From: an uncultured Clostridia bacterium
GTDB lineage: Bacteria; Bacillota; Clostridia; Oscillospirales; CAG-272
DNA: 7,585 nt
NCBI GenBank assembly: GCA_947304475.1
Contig: CAMZBE010000062.1
Span: 1 to 7,585 of the forward strand
Direction: 5' to 3'
Shown one piece after another: positions 1 through 5,254 of this stretch. The position numbers and the translations under genes are program-made. The notes below the pieces were generated by a model, which was not told the DNA's origin, searched no databases, and saw only the letters and a list, made by a program, of their open reading frames with translations. Numbering within the stretch: position 1 is the first letter of the stretch; the number at the start of each line of letters is the position of its first letter.

Positions 1-82
1 CTGTCCGGGCAGGAGTATGTTGCCCGAGGTCACACTCGTTTGAACGAAAAGAATAAAAAAAGAATAAAAACGGAGAGAAAAA

Positions 83-1570
83 ATGAAAAACACACGGTTG
101 GTACTGATCGCGATCCTACTGCTTTGTCTTGCCGTATTCCTTTCGTCGTGCGGGGAAAACGGACAGTCGGAACGAGAGACGCAGAAAACGGTGCAGGACA
201 CACAGAAAACGGCGCAGGACACGCAGGCGTCTCAGACGAGCCGCGTATCCGCGGGACTTGCCTTTCAGTCCAACGGGGACGGCACCTGCACGGTCTCCGG
301 CATCGGTACCTGCACCGATACCGACCTCGTGATCCCGAAGACCTCGCCGGACGGCGACGCGGTCACGGGCGTCAAGCAGAAGGCGTTTGCGGGCTGCACC
401 AAACTGAAATCGGTCACGGTTCCTGACTGCGTAGCGAGCATCGGGGCGGGCGCCTTCTCCGGCTGCTCTACGCTCGAGAGCATCACGCTCCCCTTCGTCG
501 GTGAGAGTAAAAACGTCGCAAACGGCGCGGGCAAGCAGTCCTTCGGCTATATCTTCGGCACCGACAGTTATACCGGGGGCACGGCGACCGCGCAGGAAAA
601 TCGCGGAACGGGTATGGGTTCTACGCAGGTTAACACCTACTATATCCCGCCTTCGCTCAAATCGGTGACGGTCACGGGCGGAGTTGTCGGGTACGCCGCG
701 TTTGAGAACTGCCTGAATCTTCTTTCGGTCACCCTCGGAGAGGGCGTTACGGGTATAGAAGAGATCGCGTTCAACGGCTGCAGAAAACTGACTTCGGTCG
801 TGATTCTGGGCAGCGTCAAATCCCTGCCGAAAGGGCTTCTTACCGACTGTACTTCGCTCAAGAGTCTCACGATCCCGTCTGTCGGCTGGACCGAAAAGAA
901 GGGAAACGACACCTACTACTACACGTTCGGATATCTTTTCGGGACGAAAAAATACGACGCCGGCGTGCTTGTTCAGCAGTCGTACTACGTGAACGAAGTA
1001 CGGAATACCACCGATATTTCCTACTACTTTCCCAAGACGCTGAAGTCGGTGACGGTCGGGGGCGGGGAGATCGTTCGGTATGCCTTTTACAACTGTTCCA
1101 ATCTGACCTCGGTCACGCTCGGGGATCACGTCACGAATATCGGTGCCGGCGCGTTCTCCAACTGCTCCGGACTGAAATCAATCGTCATTCCGGGCAGCGT
1201 CGCGAGCATTGGAAACGGTGCGTTCCAACAGTGCACCGAGTTGACTTCGCTTACGATCAAAAAGGGCGTTGCGCTCATCGACTGGTACGCGTTCTACCAT
1301 TGTTCCAAACTGACCTCGGTCGTCATTCCGGACGGCGTCACGGACATCGGAGTAAGCGCGTTCGAGGAGTGTCCCTCGATGACCTCGGTCACCGTTCCGA
1401 ACAGCGTTACCGTGATCGAATACTTCGCGTTCCGGGATTGCCACCAACTGACCACGATCAACTTCCGTGGCACGAAAGCCCAGTGGAACGCGATCGAGAA
1501 ACAAACCGATTGGTTCAAACCCGCTTTTTCCTACACGGTTCACTGCACCGACGGCGATCTTTCCAAATAA
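83..1570 (+). CDS. BspA-like leucine-rich-repeat surface lipoprotein
   Basis: This 495-residue exported lipoprotein is probably a surface adhesin or ligand-binding protein; the ligand cannot be read from sequence. Residues 1-23 form a signal peptide with hydrophobic core VLIAILLLCLAVF and lipobox L20-S21-S22-C23, so Cys23 should be lipidated. Residues 30-52 are a Thr/Gln-rich stalk made of short tandem repeats. From about residue 59 a BspA-type (LRR_5) solenoid runs to about 457, with units of the form AFxxCxxLxSVxIPxxVxxIG. Two loops around 138-190 and 266-318 interrupt it, each carrying FGY(I/L)FGT. Residues 458-495 (GTKAQWNAIEK, then TVHCTDG) resemble the C-terminal cap common in this family. 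The ATG is supported by GGAGAG at 72-77, five A residues upstream. An intrinsic terminator follows 17 nt after the stop. No catalytic domain is visible. The family call is secure; an adhesion role is inferred from characterised BspA proteins. Confidence 0.95.
   Translation: MKNTRLVLIAILLLCLAVFLSSCGENGQSERETQKTVQDTQKTAQDTQASQTSRVSAGLAFQSNGDGTCTVSGIGTCTDTDLVIPKTSPDGDAVTGVKQKAFAGCTKLKSVTVPDCVASIGAGAFSGCSTLESITLPFVGESKNVANGAGKQSFGYIFGTDSYTGGTATAQENRGTGMGSTQVNTYYIPPSLKSVTVTGGVVGYAAFENCLNLLSVTLGEGVTGIEEIAFNGCRKLTSVVILGSVKSLPKGLLTDCTSLKSLTIPSVGWTEKKGNDTYYYTFGYLFGTKKYDAGVLVQQSYYVNEVRNTTDISYYFPKTLKSVTVGGGEIVRYAFYNCSNLTSVTLGDHVTNIGAGAFSNCSGLKSIVIPGSVASIGNGAFQQCTELTSLTIKKGVALIDWYAFYHCSKLTSVVIPDGVTDIGVSAFEECPSMTSVTVPNSVTVIEYFAFRDCHQLTTINFRGTKAQWNAIEKQTDWFKPAFSYTVHCTDGDLSK
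182..223 (+). repeat. 21-bp tandem repeat in the LRR lipoprotein stalk
   Basis: Two adjacent 21-bp units (182-202 and 203-223) begin CAGAAAACGG and differ at two positions. A third copy starts at 224 and decays. They encode QKTVQDT and QKTAQDT, a hydrophilic spacer between the lipidated Cys and the LRR domain. The in-frame unit length means copy-number changes would only alter stalk length. Confidence 0.85.
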
Positions 1571-1587
1571 GCCGTTTTGAAAACGAT

Positions 1588-1625
1588 ACCGCCCGACAAT
1601 CCGTCGGGCGGTGTTTCTGTTTCCC
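1588..1625 (+). terminator. Intrinsic terminator of the LRR lipoprotein gene
   Basis: A perfect 10-bp stem (ACCGCCCGAC at 1588-1597 pairing with GTCGGGCGGT at 1603-1612) has a 5-nt loop, AATCC. It is followed by the T-rich tail GTTTCTGTTTCC. It lies 17 nt past the stop codon at 1568-1570, so it is very likely the terminator of that gene. Confidence 0.88.
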
Positions 1626-1665
1626 AAAAGCAAAAAACACCCGTTCCCGTACCGTCTGTAGAACC

Positions 1666-1695
1666 GCAAAACGGCGTCGATCGACGCCGTTTTGC
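1666..1695. terminator. 30-nt perfect palindrome, probable bidirectional terminator
   Basis: The arm GCAAAACGGCGTC at 1666-1678 is exactly complementary to 1683-1695, around a central GATC that completes a perfect 30-nt palindrome. The core GC stem is flanked by AAAA on the left and TTTT on the right, so each strand reads stem then T-run. It lies between the convergent LRR lipoprotein and mntP genes, which suits a two-way terminator. The T-runs are short and form part of the palindrome, so efficiency is uncertain. Confidence 0.6.
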
Positions 1696-1699
1696 TAAT

Positions 1700-1764
1700 T
1701 TCATTACTCCATAATGAAGTTCTTTGCCGCGCTTTCTTTCAAGAAAGCGCGAGCGCGTCTCCCT
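1700..1764 (-). repeat. Two-hairpin repeat element, copy 1 (3' flank of mntP)
   Basis: Read on the + strand, this holds hairpin A (TTCATTA 1700-1706 with TAATGAA 1712-1718), then the 16-nt box TGAAGTTCTTTGCCGC (1715-1730), then hairpin B (CGCGCTTTCTT 1728-1738 with AAGAAAGCGCG 1741-1751), then GCGCGTCTCCCT. Copy 2 at 3271-3331 has the same order, the identical 16-nt box and the tail GCGCGTTTCCCT. Both lie just downstream of minus-strand metal-transporter genes. Neither strand shows a good T-run after hairpin B, so a plain terminator is not obvious. It may be a dispersed intergenic repeat or a 3'-UTR RNA element. Confidence 0.65.
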
Positions 1765-1775
1765 CGTCCCTCCTT

Positions 1776-2363
1776 TCACTTTATGATCCCTTCGACCAGT
1801 ATCTTCACCCCGATCAAAACGAGGATCGCACCGCCGGCGATCTCGGCGCGGCGCTTCGATTTCGCCCCGAAGAGCGAACCGATCGCGAGCCCGGCGGAAG
1901 AGAGCAGGGCGGTGGTCATACCGATCAGGGCGGCGGCTTGCCCGATCGACACGTCCCCCATCACCCCGAACGAGATCCCCACGGCAAACGCGTCGATACT
2001 GGTCGCCACCGCGAGCAGAAAGAGCGAGAGCGTCCCGCTCTTCGCGGACGCGGCGCCGCCCGTTTCCGCCTTGGCGGGGGTGTCGGGCGCGTGCGCGAGC
2101 CCTTCGCGGATCATATTGCAGCCGATCAGGGAGAGGATCAGGCAGGCGAAGATATGGTCGATCCCGTCGACGTACCGCCCGAACCCCGCCCCGAGCAGAT
2201 AGCCGAAAACCGGCATCAGCGCCTGAAACCCGCCGAACCAGAGCGCGACCGAGAGATAGTGTTTCGGCGCCGGGCGTGAAAGTGACAGCCCCCGGCATAC
2301 CGACACCGCGAACGCGTCCATCGCAAGCCCGATCCCGATCAGTGCGATCTCCGAAAAGTGCAT
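1776..2363 (-). CDS. mntP: Manganese efflux pump MntP
   Basis: This 195-residue inner-membrane protein of the MntP (formerly DUF204/YebN) family exports Mn(II) from the cytoplasm when the metal is in excess. Six hydrophobic segments are visible, arranged as two three-helix halves around a short soluble loop at about 91-110. Each half carries the family signature: GLAMDAFAVS with Asp16 and ATSIDAFAVG with Asp124. These match the intramembrane Asp residues (D16 and D118 in E. coli MntP) linked to transport. Length is typical (about 190). The start is fixed by homology; the best SD-like run, GGAGAGG at 2377-2383, sits 13 nt upstream, which is rather far. Its own promoter lies at 2395-2423, giving a leader of only about 25 nt. 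The gene is divergent from the GNAT gene and convergent with the LRR lipoprotein. Family assignment is very secure; metal specificity rests on the family. Confidence 0.96.
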   Translation of the reverse strand: MHFSEIALIGIGLAMDAFAVSVCRGLSLSRPAPKHYLSVALWFGGFQALMPVFGYLLGAGFGRYVDGIDHIFACLILSLIGCNMIREGLAHAPDTPAKAETGGAASAKSGTLSLFLLAVATSIDAFAVGISFGVMGDVSIGQAAALIGMTTALLSSAGLAIGSLFGAKSKRRAEIAGGAILVLIGVKILVEGIIK

Positions 2364-2394
2364 AACCGCTCGCCCGCCTCTCCGCTTTTTTACG

Positions 2395-2423
2395 ATTATA
2401 CCACGCCAAAAGCCGCCTGTCGC
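2395..2423 (-). promoter_or_regulatory. Probable sigma-A-type promoter of mntP
   Basis: On the minus strand, a perfect TATAAT -10 (2395-2400) lies 17 bp from a -35-like GCGACA (2418-2423, four of six matches). Transcription would start near 2388, leaving a leader of about 25 nt before the mntP ATG. Confidence 0.7.
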
Positions 2424-2457
2424 GCGAAAAAGGGCGGGTGTGAAGAGACGTTTCCGA

Positions 2458-2486
2458 TTGACAAACCGGGGGATTTGTGATATTCT
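2458..2486 (+). promoter_or_regulatory. Probable promoter of the GNAT gene
   Basis: A perfect -35 TTGACA (2458-2463), a 17-bp spacer and -10 TATTCT (2481-2486) preceded by TG one base upstream (extended -10) form a good sigma-A-type promoter. The predicted start near 2493 lies downstream of the in-frame GTG at 2477, so translation must begin at the ATG at 2516. Its -35 is 34 bp from that of the divergent mntP promoter. Confidence 0.8.
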
Positions 2487-2501
2487 GTAAAAGCAGACCG
2501 A

Positions 2502-2508
2502 AAAGGAG
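2502..2508 (+). promoter_or_regulatory. Ribosome binding site that fixes the GNAT start
   Basis: AAAGGAG at 2502-2508 lies 7 nt before the ATG at 2516. No comparable site precedes the longer GTG-started reading frame at 2477. Confidence 0.85.
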
Positions 2509-2515
2509 AAAAACC

Positions 2516-3007
2516 ATGCCGAACGCCGAAAACTTCTTGATCCGTCCAGCCGAAGAGCGCGACCTGCCCCGTGTGGGTGAACTGCTGTTGCAGGTAAACG
2601 AGGTCCATCACGAGATTCGCCCCGACCTGTTCAAAACGAAGTCGCGGAAATATAACGACGACGAACTGCGCGCCATCTTCCATAACCCCGACACCCCGGT
2701 CTTCGTCTGTGAAGCAGACGGGGAAGTCTACGGCTACGCGTTCTGCAAGATCCTGAAATATCTCCAACCCGACGGCAATCTCGTCCCGGTCACGTCGCTC
2801 TATCTCGACGATCTCTGCGTCGACGGGGCGGCGCGCGGGCGCGGGATCGGCACGGCACTCTACCGGTTCGTGCTTGATTACGCGAAGAAAATCGGCTGCC
2901 ACAACGTCACCCTGAACGTCTGGGAAGGCAACGACGCCGCCCTCGCCTTCTACCGCAAGTGCGGAATGACGGTTCAGAGGACCTGTATGGAAACGATCCT
3001 GCGGTAA
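2516..3007 (+). CDS. GNAT-family N-acetyltransferase
   Basis: This 163-residue soluble GNAT protein should transfer an acetyl group from acetyl-CoA to an amine; the acceptor cannot be predicted. The fold reads in order: beta-1 NFLIRPAEERDLPRV (6-20), the helical acceptor-binding part (21-57), and the central strands VFVCEADGEVYGYAFCKI (62-79). The acetyl-CoA pyrophosphate motif A, R107-G-R-G-I-G112, follows the strand YLDDLCVD (96-103). Motif B, NDAALAFYRKCGM, carries Tyr146, the usual general-acid position, and Asn139. Length is typical for a single-domain GNAT. The start is set by AAAGGAG 7 nt upstream and by the promoter, which excludes the upstream GTG at 2477. It is transcribed alone, divergently from mntP and convergently with the ZIP gene. 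The layout resembles ribosomal-protein or small-molecule acetyltransferases, but no subfamily can be assigned. Confidence 0.93.
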   Translation: MPNAENFLIRPAEERDLPRVGELLLQVNEVHHEIRPDLFKTKSRKYNDDELRAIFHNPDTPVFVCEADGEVYGYAFCKILKYLQPDGNLVPVTSLYLDDLCVDGAARGRGIGTALYRFVLDYAKKIGCHNVTLNVWEGNDAALAFYRKCGMTVQRTCMETILR

Positions 3008-3033
3008 TTACGCGGGGCGCCCCGGTGAAACAA

Positions 3034-3058
3034 GGCGCGGCGCGTTTTCCGCCGCGCC
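3034..3058. terminator. GC-rich hairpin after the GNAT gene, possible terminator
   Basis: A 9-bp all-GC stem (GGCGCGGCG 3034-3042 with CGCCGCGCC 3050-3058) and a 7-nt loop lie 26 nt after the GNAT stop. The + strand tail (GCTCAATATAATT) is poor in T; the minus-strand side (TTGTTTCACC) is slightly better. It could end transcription from either convergent gene, but it is not a classical terminator. Confidence 0.45.
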
Positions 3059-3241
3059 GCTCAATATAATTGCCGCGTGCATTCGACTATCTTCCGTCGA
3101 AAGATCGGCGGGCGATAAGACAGGTTGCCGGAGCAAATCGAAAAAAGGGTTTATTAAAAACGCGTCGACGACAGGTGACGGCGTCTTTCAACGTCCCGAA
3201 CGCAAAGCAGGGCAATTCGAGACAGTTCCGTTTTTGAAACC

Positions 3242-3270
3242 GTGACTCGACGGGTCACGAGTCGAGTCAC
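3242..3270. terminator. 10-bp hairpin in the 3' flank of the ZIP gene
   Basis: GTGACTCGAC (3242-3251) pairs with GTCGAGTCAC (3261-3270) around a 9-nt loop. The loop carries GTCAC and CGA, which allow alternative pairings with the arms. On the minus strand it is followed by GGTTTC, a weak T-tail, so it may end zupT transcripts. It occupies the same place relative to repeat copy 2 as the 30-nt palindrome does to copy 1. Confidence 0.5.
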
Positions 3271-3331
3271 AACTTCTATCCTTATTGAAGTTCTTTGCCG
3301 CTCTTTCTTCTGAGAAAGAGCGCGTTTCCCT
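3271..3331 (-). repeat. Two-hairpin repeat element, copy 2 (3' flank of the ZIP gene)
   Basis: The order matches copy 1 at 1700-1764. Hairpin A here is AACTTC (3271-3276) with GAAGTT (3287-3292). The 16-nt box TGAAGTTCTTTGCCGC (3286-3301) is identical to copy 1. Hairpin B is CGCTCTTTCT (3299-3308) with AGAAAGAGCG (3313-3322) around TCTG, followed by GCGCGTTTCCCT. In hairpin B a G-C pair of copy 1 (1731/1748) is a T-A pair here (3302/3319), a compensatory change that argues for a conserved stem. It abuts the stop codon of the ZIP gene. Confidence 0.65.
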
Positions 3332-4111
3332 TTACCCGAGCGCCACGTCGAGGATCATCATCACGGTAAACCCGACCGAGAAGAAGAGCACGCCGAGATC
3401 CGAGTGTTCGCCCGCCGACGCCTCGGGGATCAGTTCCTCGACCACGACGTAGACCATCGCGCCCGCGGCGAACGCGAGCAGATAGGGCATCGTGGGGAAG
3501 AACGCCTCCGCCGCCAGGACAGTGAGCAATCCGAAGACCGGTTCAACGATCCCCGAGAGCACCCCGGACAGAAACGAGCGTCCCTTCGGCTTTCCCGCGG
3601 CGCAGAGGGGAAGCGAGACGATCGCCCCCTCGGGAAAGTTCTGGATCGCGATCCCGAGCGCAAGAGCGAACGCGCCGCCCGCCGTGATCTCGGGAGAACC
3701 GGCAAGCAGTCCGGCGTACACGACGCCGACCGCCATCCCCTCCGGGATATTGTGAAGCGTCACGGCAAGAACCGTCATGGTCACGCGCGTCAGGCGGCTG
3801 CGCGGTCCTTCCGCCCGGCTCGCTCCGGCGTGCAGATGCGGGATCAGACGATCAAGCAGAAGAAGGAACAGGATCCCGCCCCAGAACCCGACGGCGGCGG
3901 GGAAGAACGCGAAGCGTCCGTAGGATTCCGCCTGTTCGATCGCGGGCAGGAGCAGGCTCCAGACAGAGGCGGCGACCATCACCCCCGCCGCGAACCCGGT
4001 CAGGGCGCGCGACAGGCGCAGCGAGAGCGAACCCGAGAGAAAGAATACGCAGGCGGCGCCCGCGGCAGTACCGAAGAAGGGGAGCAGAAGTCCCGGGAGC
4101 GTTTGCAGCAT
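3332..4111 (-). CDS. zupT: ZIP-family divalent metal transporter, ZupT-like
   Basis: This 259-residue integral membrane protein of the ZIP family most likely imports Zn(II), possibly also Mn(II), Fe(II) or other divalent cations. Eight hydrophobic segments are visible, as expected. The metal site is intact: helix 4 carries H120-N121-I-P-E-G125, helix 5 carries Q157-N158-F-P-E-G162, and helix 6/7 has VEELIPE (224-230). A short cytoplasmic His cluster, PHLH (91-94), precedes the 95-109 loop and may bind metal. The length fits the ZupT/GufA type. The ATG at 4111 has only a weak SD (CGGAAAACC nearby); stronger AAGGAAAGG lies about 18 nt upstream. It is not in an operon: a strong terminator at 4183-4213 separates it from the upstream lipoprotein gene. 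An imperfect hairpin at 4137-4165 lies in its leader or promoter region. The family is certain; the exact subfamily and the symbol are likely but not proven. Confidence 0.94.
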   Translation of the reverse strand: MLQTLPGLLLPFFGTAAGAACVFFLSGSLSLRLSRALTGFAAGVMVAASVWSLLLPAIEQAESYGRFAFFPAAVGFWGGILFLLLLDRLIPHLHAGASRAEGPRSRLTRVTMTVLAVTLHNIPEGMAVGVVYAGLLAGSPEITAGGAFALALGIAIQNFPEGAIVSLPLCAAGKPKGRSFLSGVLSGIVEPVFGLLTVLAAEAFFPTMPYLLAFAAGAMVYVVVEELIPEASAGEHSDLGVLFFSVGFTVMMILDVALG

Positions 4112-4136
4112 TTTGGTTTTCCGTTTGCCTTTCCTT

Positions 4137-4165
4137 TTTCATTCCGTCATACACAGGATATGAAA
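4137..4165 (-). promoter_or_regulatory. Dyad/hairpin upstream of the ZIP gene, possible control site
   Basis: TTTCATTCC (4137-4145) pairs with GGA-T-ATGAAA (4156-4165) with one bulged T and a 10-nt loop. The same stretch contains the dyad TCATA-N7-TATGA (4147-4163). It lies 26-54 nt before the ATG at 4111. It could be an operator for a metal-responsive repressor or a leader hairpin; it does not match a Zur, Fur or MntR box that I can recall. Confidence 0.35.
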
Positions 4166-4182
4166 GGGAAGCCGAACGCGCG

Positions 4183-4213
4183 AAAAAAACGAACGCCGGT
4201 TGCCCGACGTTCG
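4183..4213 (-). terminator. Intrinsic terminator of the repeat-domain lipoprotein gene
   Basis: On the minus strand a 10-bp stem (CGAACGTCGG with CCGGCGTTCG, including one T-G wobble) closes on the GNRA-type loop GCAA. Seven T residues (4183-4189) follow after the final C-G of the stem. It lies 25 nt past the stop at 4239-4241. It separates this gene from the ZIP gene. Confidence 0.92.
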
Positions 4214-4238
4214 TAACCGTAATGCGGTTTTTTCGATT

Positions 4239-5066
4239 TTACCCTTTTTGTTTCGCCGTCACCGTGACGGTCAGCGCGCTTCCGATTTTCGTGATGCGAT
4301 AGCCGTTTTCGGCGCCGGTGTCATCCGGACCTTTCAGGTTCTTGTAGTTTCCCGTGATCGAGATCTCGTCGAGTTCATAGCCCTCGGTAAAGGAGAGGAC
4401 AAAGTTCACCTGCCCGTCGGTCATGGTCGCCGCTCCGGTCGCGCCGTCGCGGGACGCGGCGGTATTCGTTTCGGCGCCCGTGCCGCTCATATTCTGCGTC
4501 GGGTAGACCGTGACGGTCACGTTTTCGTCGGCGACGAAGGCCACGGCGTAGCCGTTTGCGCTGTCGTCCCCACCCGAGCCGATCGGACGTGAAGTCACCG
4601 AAACGGACAGATCCCCGGCGACCTTCGTGATGCGGTAGCCGTTTTCGGTCCCGGTGTCGGCGGAGCCCTTCAGTTTATTGTACTCGCCCGTGATCGCGAT
4701 CTCGTCGAGTTCGTAACCCTCGGTAAAGGTGAGCACGAAGTTCACCTGTCCGTCGGCTTTGGTCGGGATCCCGGTGTCCGCGTCGCGCGAGACCGCGCCG
4801 TCGGGGGCGGATCCCTCACCCGTCAGGTCCTGCGTTTCGTAGACCGCGACCGAAACGAATTCGTCGCACGTAAACGTGATCGCGTATCCCTCGGGTTCCT
4901 CTTCCGCCGTCGTTGCGGCGGGTTCTAAGGTCGTTGCGGGCGTCGCGGTGGAGACGGCGGGAACGGCGGTCGTTGTTTCGGTCGCGTCGTCGTTGTATTC
5001 CACGGTGCAGGAGGCAAACGAGCAGACGAGCGCCAGCATCAGCAGAATGAACAGTATCTTTTTCAT
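4239..5066 (-). CDS. Lipoprotein with two tandem 112-residue-period beta-rich domains
   Basis: This 275-residue exported lipoprotein has no catalytic motif that I recognise. Residues 1-20 are a signal peptide ending F17-A-S-C20, an acceptable lipobox with Phe at -3. Residues 29-59 are a Thr/Ala/Glu-rich stalk. Two domains follow, about 60-160 and 172-272, repeating at exactly 112 residues and about 60% identical by eye. Each opens GYA(I/V)xF and has VYxTQ; its core is DGQVNFVL(T/S)FTEGYELDEI, then ITGxYxxLKG, DTGxENGYRITK and a closing alternating beta strand. Similar modules occur, as I recall, at the C-termini of secreted carbohydrate-related proteins of gut Clostridia, so glycan or cell-surface binding is possible. 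The long reading frame upstream to 5747 is excluded: AAAGGAGA lies about 6 nt before this ATG and a signal peptide starts here. It is a single gene between two terminators. Confidence 0.92.
   Translation of the reverse strand: MKKILFILLMLALVCSFASCTVEYNDDATETTTAVPAVSTATPATTLEPAATTAEEEPEGYAITFTCDEFVSVAVYETQDLTGEGSAPDGAVSRDADTGIPTKADGQVNFVLTFTEGYELDEIAITGEYNKLKGSADTGTENGYRITKVAGDLSVSVTSRPIGSGGDDSANGYAVAFVADENVTVTVYPTQNMSGTGAETNTAASRDGATGAATMTDGQVNFVLSFTEGYELDEISITGNYKNLKGPDDTGAENGYRITKIGSALTVTVTAKQKG
4251..4889 (-). repeat. 336-bp intragenic duplication encoding the two lipoprotein domains
   Basis: Segments 4587-4889 and 4251-4553 are two copies offset by exactly 336 bp. The DNA is also clearly similar, for example ATCTCGTCGAGTTC in both copies at 4363 and 4699. 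A 33-bp linker encodes a Gly/Asp-rich hinge (residues 161-171). DNA-level similarity suggests a fairly recent duplication or conversion. Confidence 0.88.
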
Positions 5067-5109
5067 AACGGTTCTCCTTTTTTCGGTCGGTATTCGTTTC
5101 GACGACTCC

Positions 5110-5159
5110 GGAAAGGGGGTGTTCAAGACGTCGTTCCTTGCTGCAGTCCCGCCCTTTCC
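5110..5159 (-). promoter_or_regulatory. Inverted repeat in the lipoprotein leader
   Basis: GGAAAGGG (5110-5117) and CCCTTTCC (5152-5159) form an 8-bp stem with a 34-nt loop in the roughly 100-nt untranslated leader of the gene starting at 5066. It does not cover the SD. Its function is unknown; it matches no riboswitch I recognise. Confidence 0.3.
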
Positions 5160-5172
5160 TTCGTCTGACGCC

Positions 5173-5199
5173 AGTATAAACCCGCAAACTGAAAGCCAA
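5173..5199 (-). promoter_or_regulatory. Candidate promoter of the repeat-domain lipoprotein gene
   Basis: A good -10, TATACT (5173-5178 on the minus strand), has a -35-like TTGGCT at 5194-5199, but the spacer is only 15 bp. It sits just after the preceding operon's terminator, where a new promoter is expected, and would give a leader of about 100 nt. Confidence 0.42.
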
Positions 5200-5202
5200 C
5201 TG

Positions 5203-5240
5203 AAAAAAACAAAAAATCCCGGTCGGGTTGTCCGACCGGG
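5203..5240 (-). terminator. Intrinsic terminator of the spermidine-synthase-like/HAD operon
   Basis: A perfect 9-bp stem (CCCGGTCGG with CCGACCGGG, 5218-5240) and a 5-nt loop are followed on the minus strand by A and then TTTTTTGTTTTTTT (5203-5216). It lies 14 nt beyond the HAD stop codon. This is a textbook terminator. Confidence 0.93.
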
Positions 5241-5254
5241 TGAAAAACGGTATA

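Larger units (their letters stand above)
3008..3331. other. Gene-free convergent gap of 324 bp with several inverted repeats
   Basis: No convincing gene is seen on either strand. The only minus-strand ATG frame (from about 3082) is 24 codons long, and the + strand has none. The gap holds the palindrome CGGGGCGCCCCG (3013-3024), the 3034-3058 hairpin, a near-palindrome ATCTTCCGTCGAAAGAT (3089-3105), an A/T-rich patch at 3144-3160, the 10-bp hairpin at 3242-3270 and repeat copy 2 at 3271-3331. The stretch 3106-3241 shows no strong fold by eye, and I recognise no riboswitch or tRNA. Confidence 0.7.

Noticed and set aside
6..26. Small hairpin CGGGCA/TGCCCG near the left edge, considered as a terminator of an upstream gene
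   Set aside because: The stem is 6 bp with no T-run, and the upstream context is outside the window.
40..68. TTGAAC and AATAAA as a promoter for the LRR lipoprotein gene
   Set aside because: The start of transcription would fall inside the ribosome binding site at 72-77. The real promoter is probably at or beyond the window edge.
116..1129. A 337-codon open frame antisense to the LRR lipoprotein gene
   Set aside because: Its product is Arg-rich and low in family-like motifs. It arises from the GC-rich repeated LRR codons on the other strand and has no ribosome binding site or neighbour support.
2477..2515. GTG start giving a GNAT protein 13 residues longer
   Set aside because: The -10 box overlaps this segment and AAAGGAG lies before the ATG at 2516, so the GTG would not even be transcribed.
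3010..3082. 24-codon minus-strand ATG frame with GGAAG upstream
   Set aside because: It is very short, crosses the GC hairpin at 3034-3058 and shows no protein-like pattern.
3404..4216. A 270-codon open frame antisense to the ZIP gene
   Set aside because: The translation is Arg/Glu-rich and unlike a folded protein, while the opposite strand encodes a complete ZIP transporter with all metal motifs.
4215..4233. AACCG-loop-CGGTT followed by T residues on the + strand
   Set aside because: The stem is only 5 bp and there is no + strand gene upstream for it to terminate.
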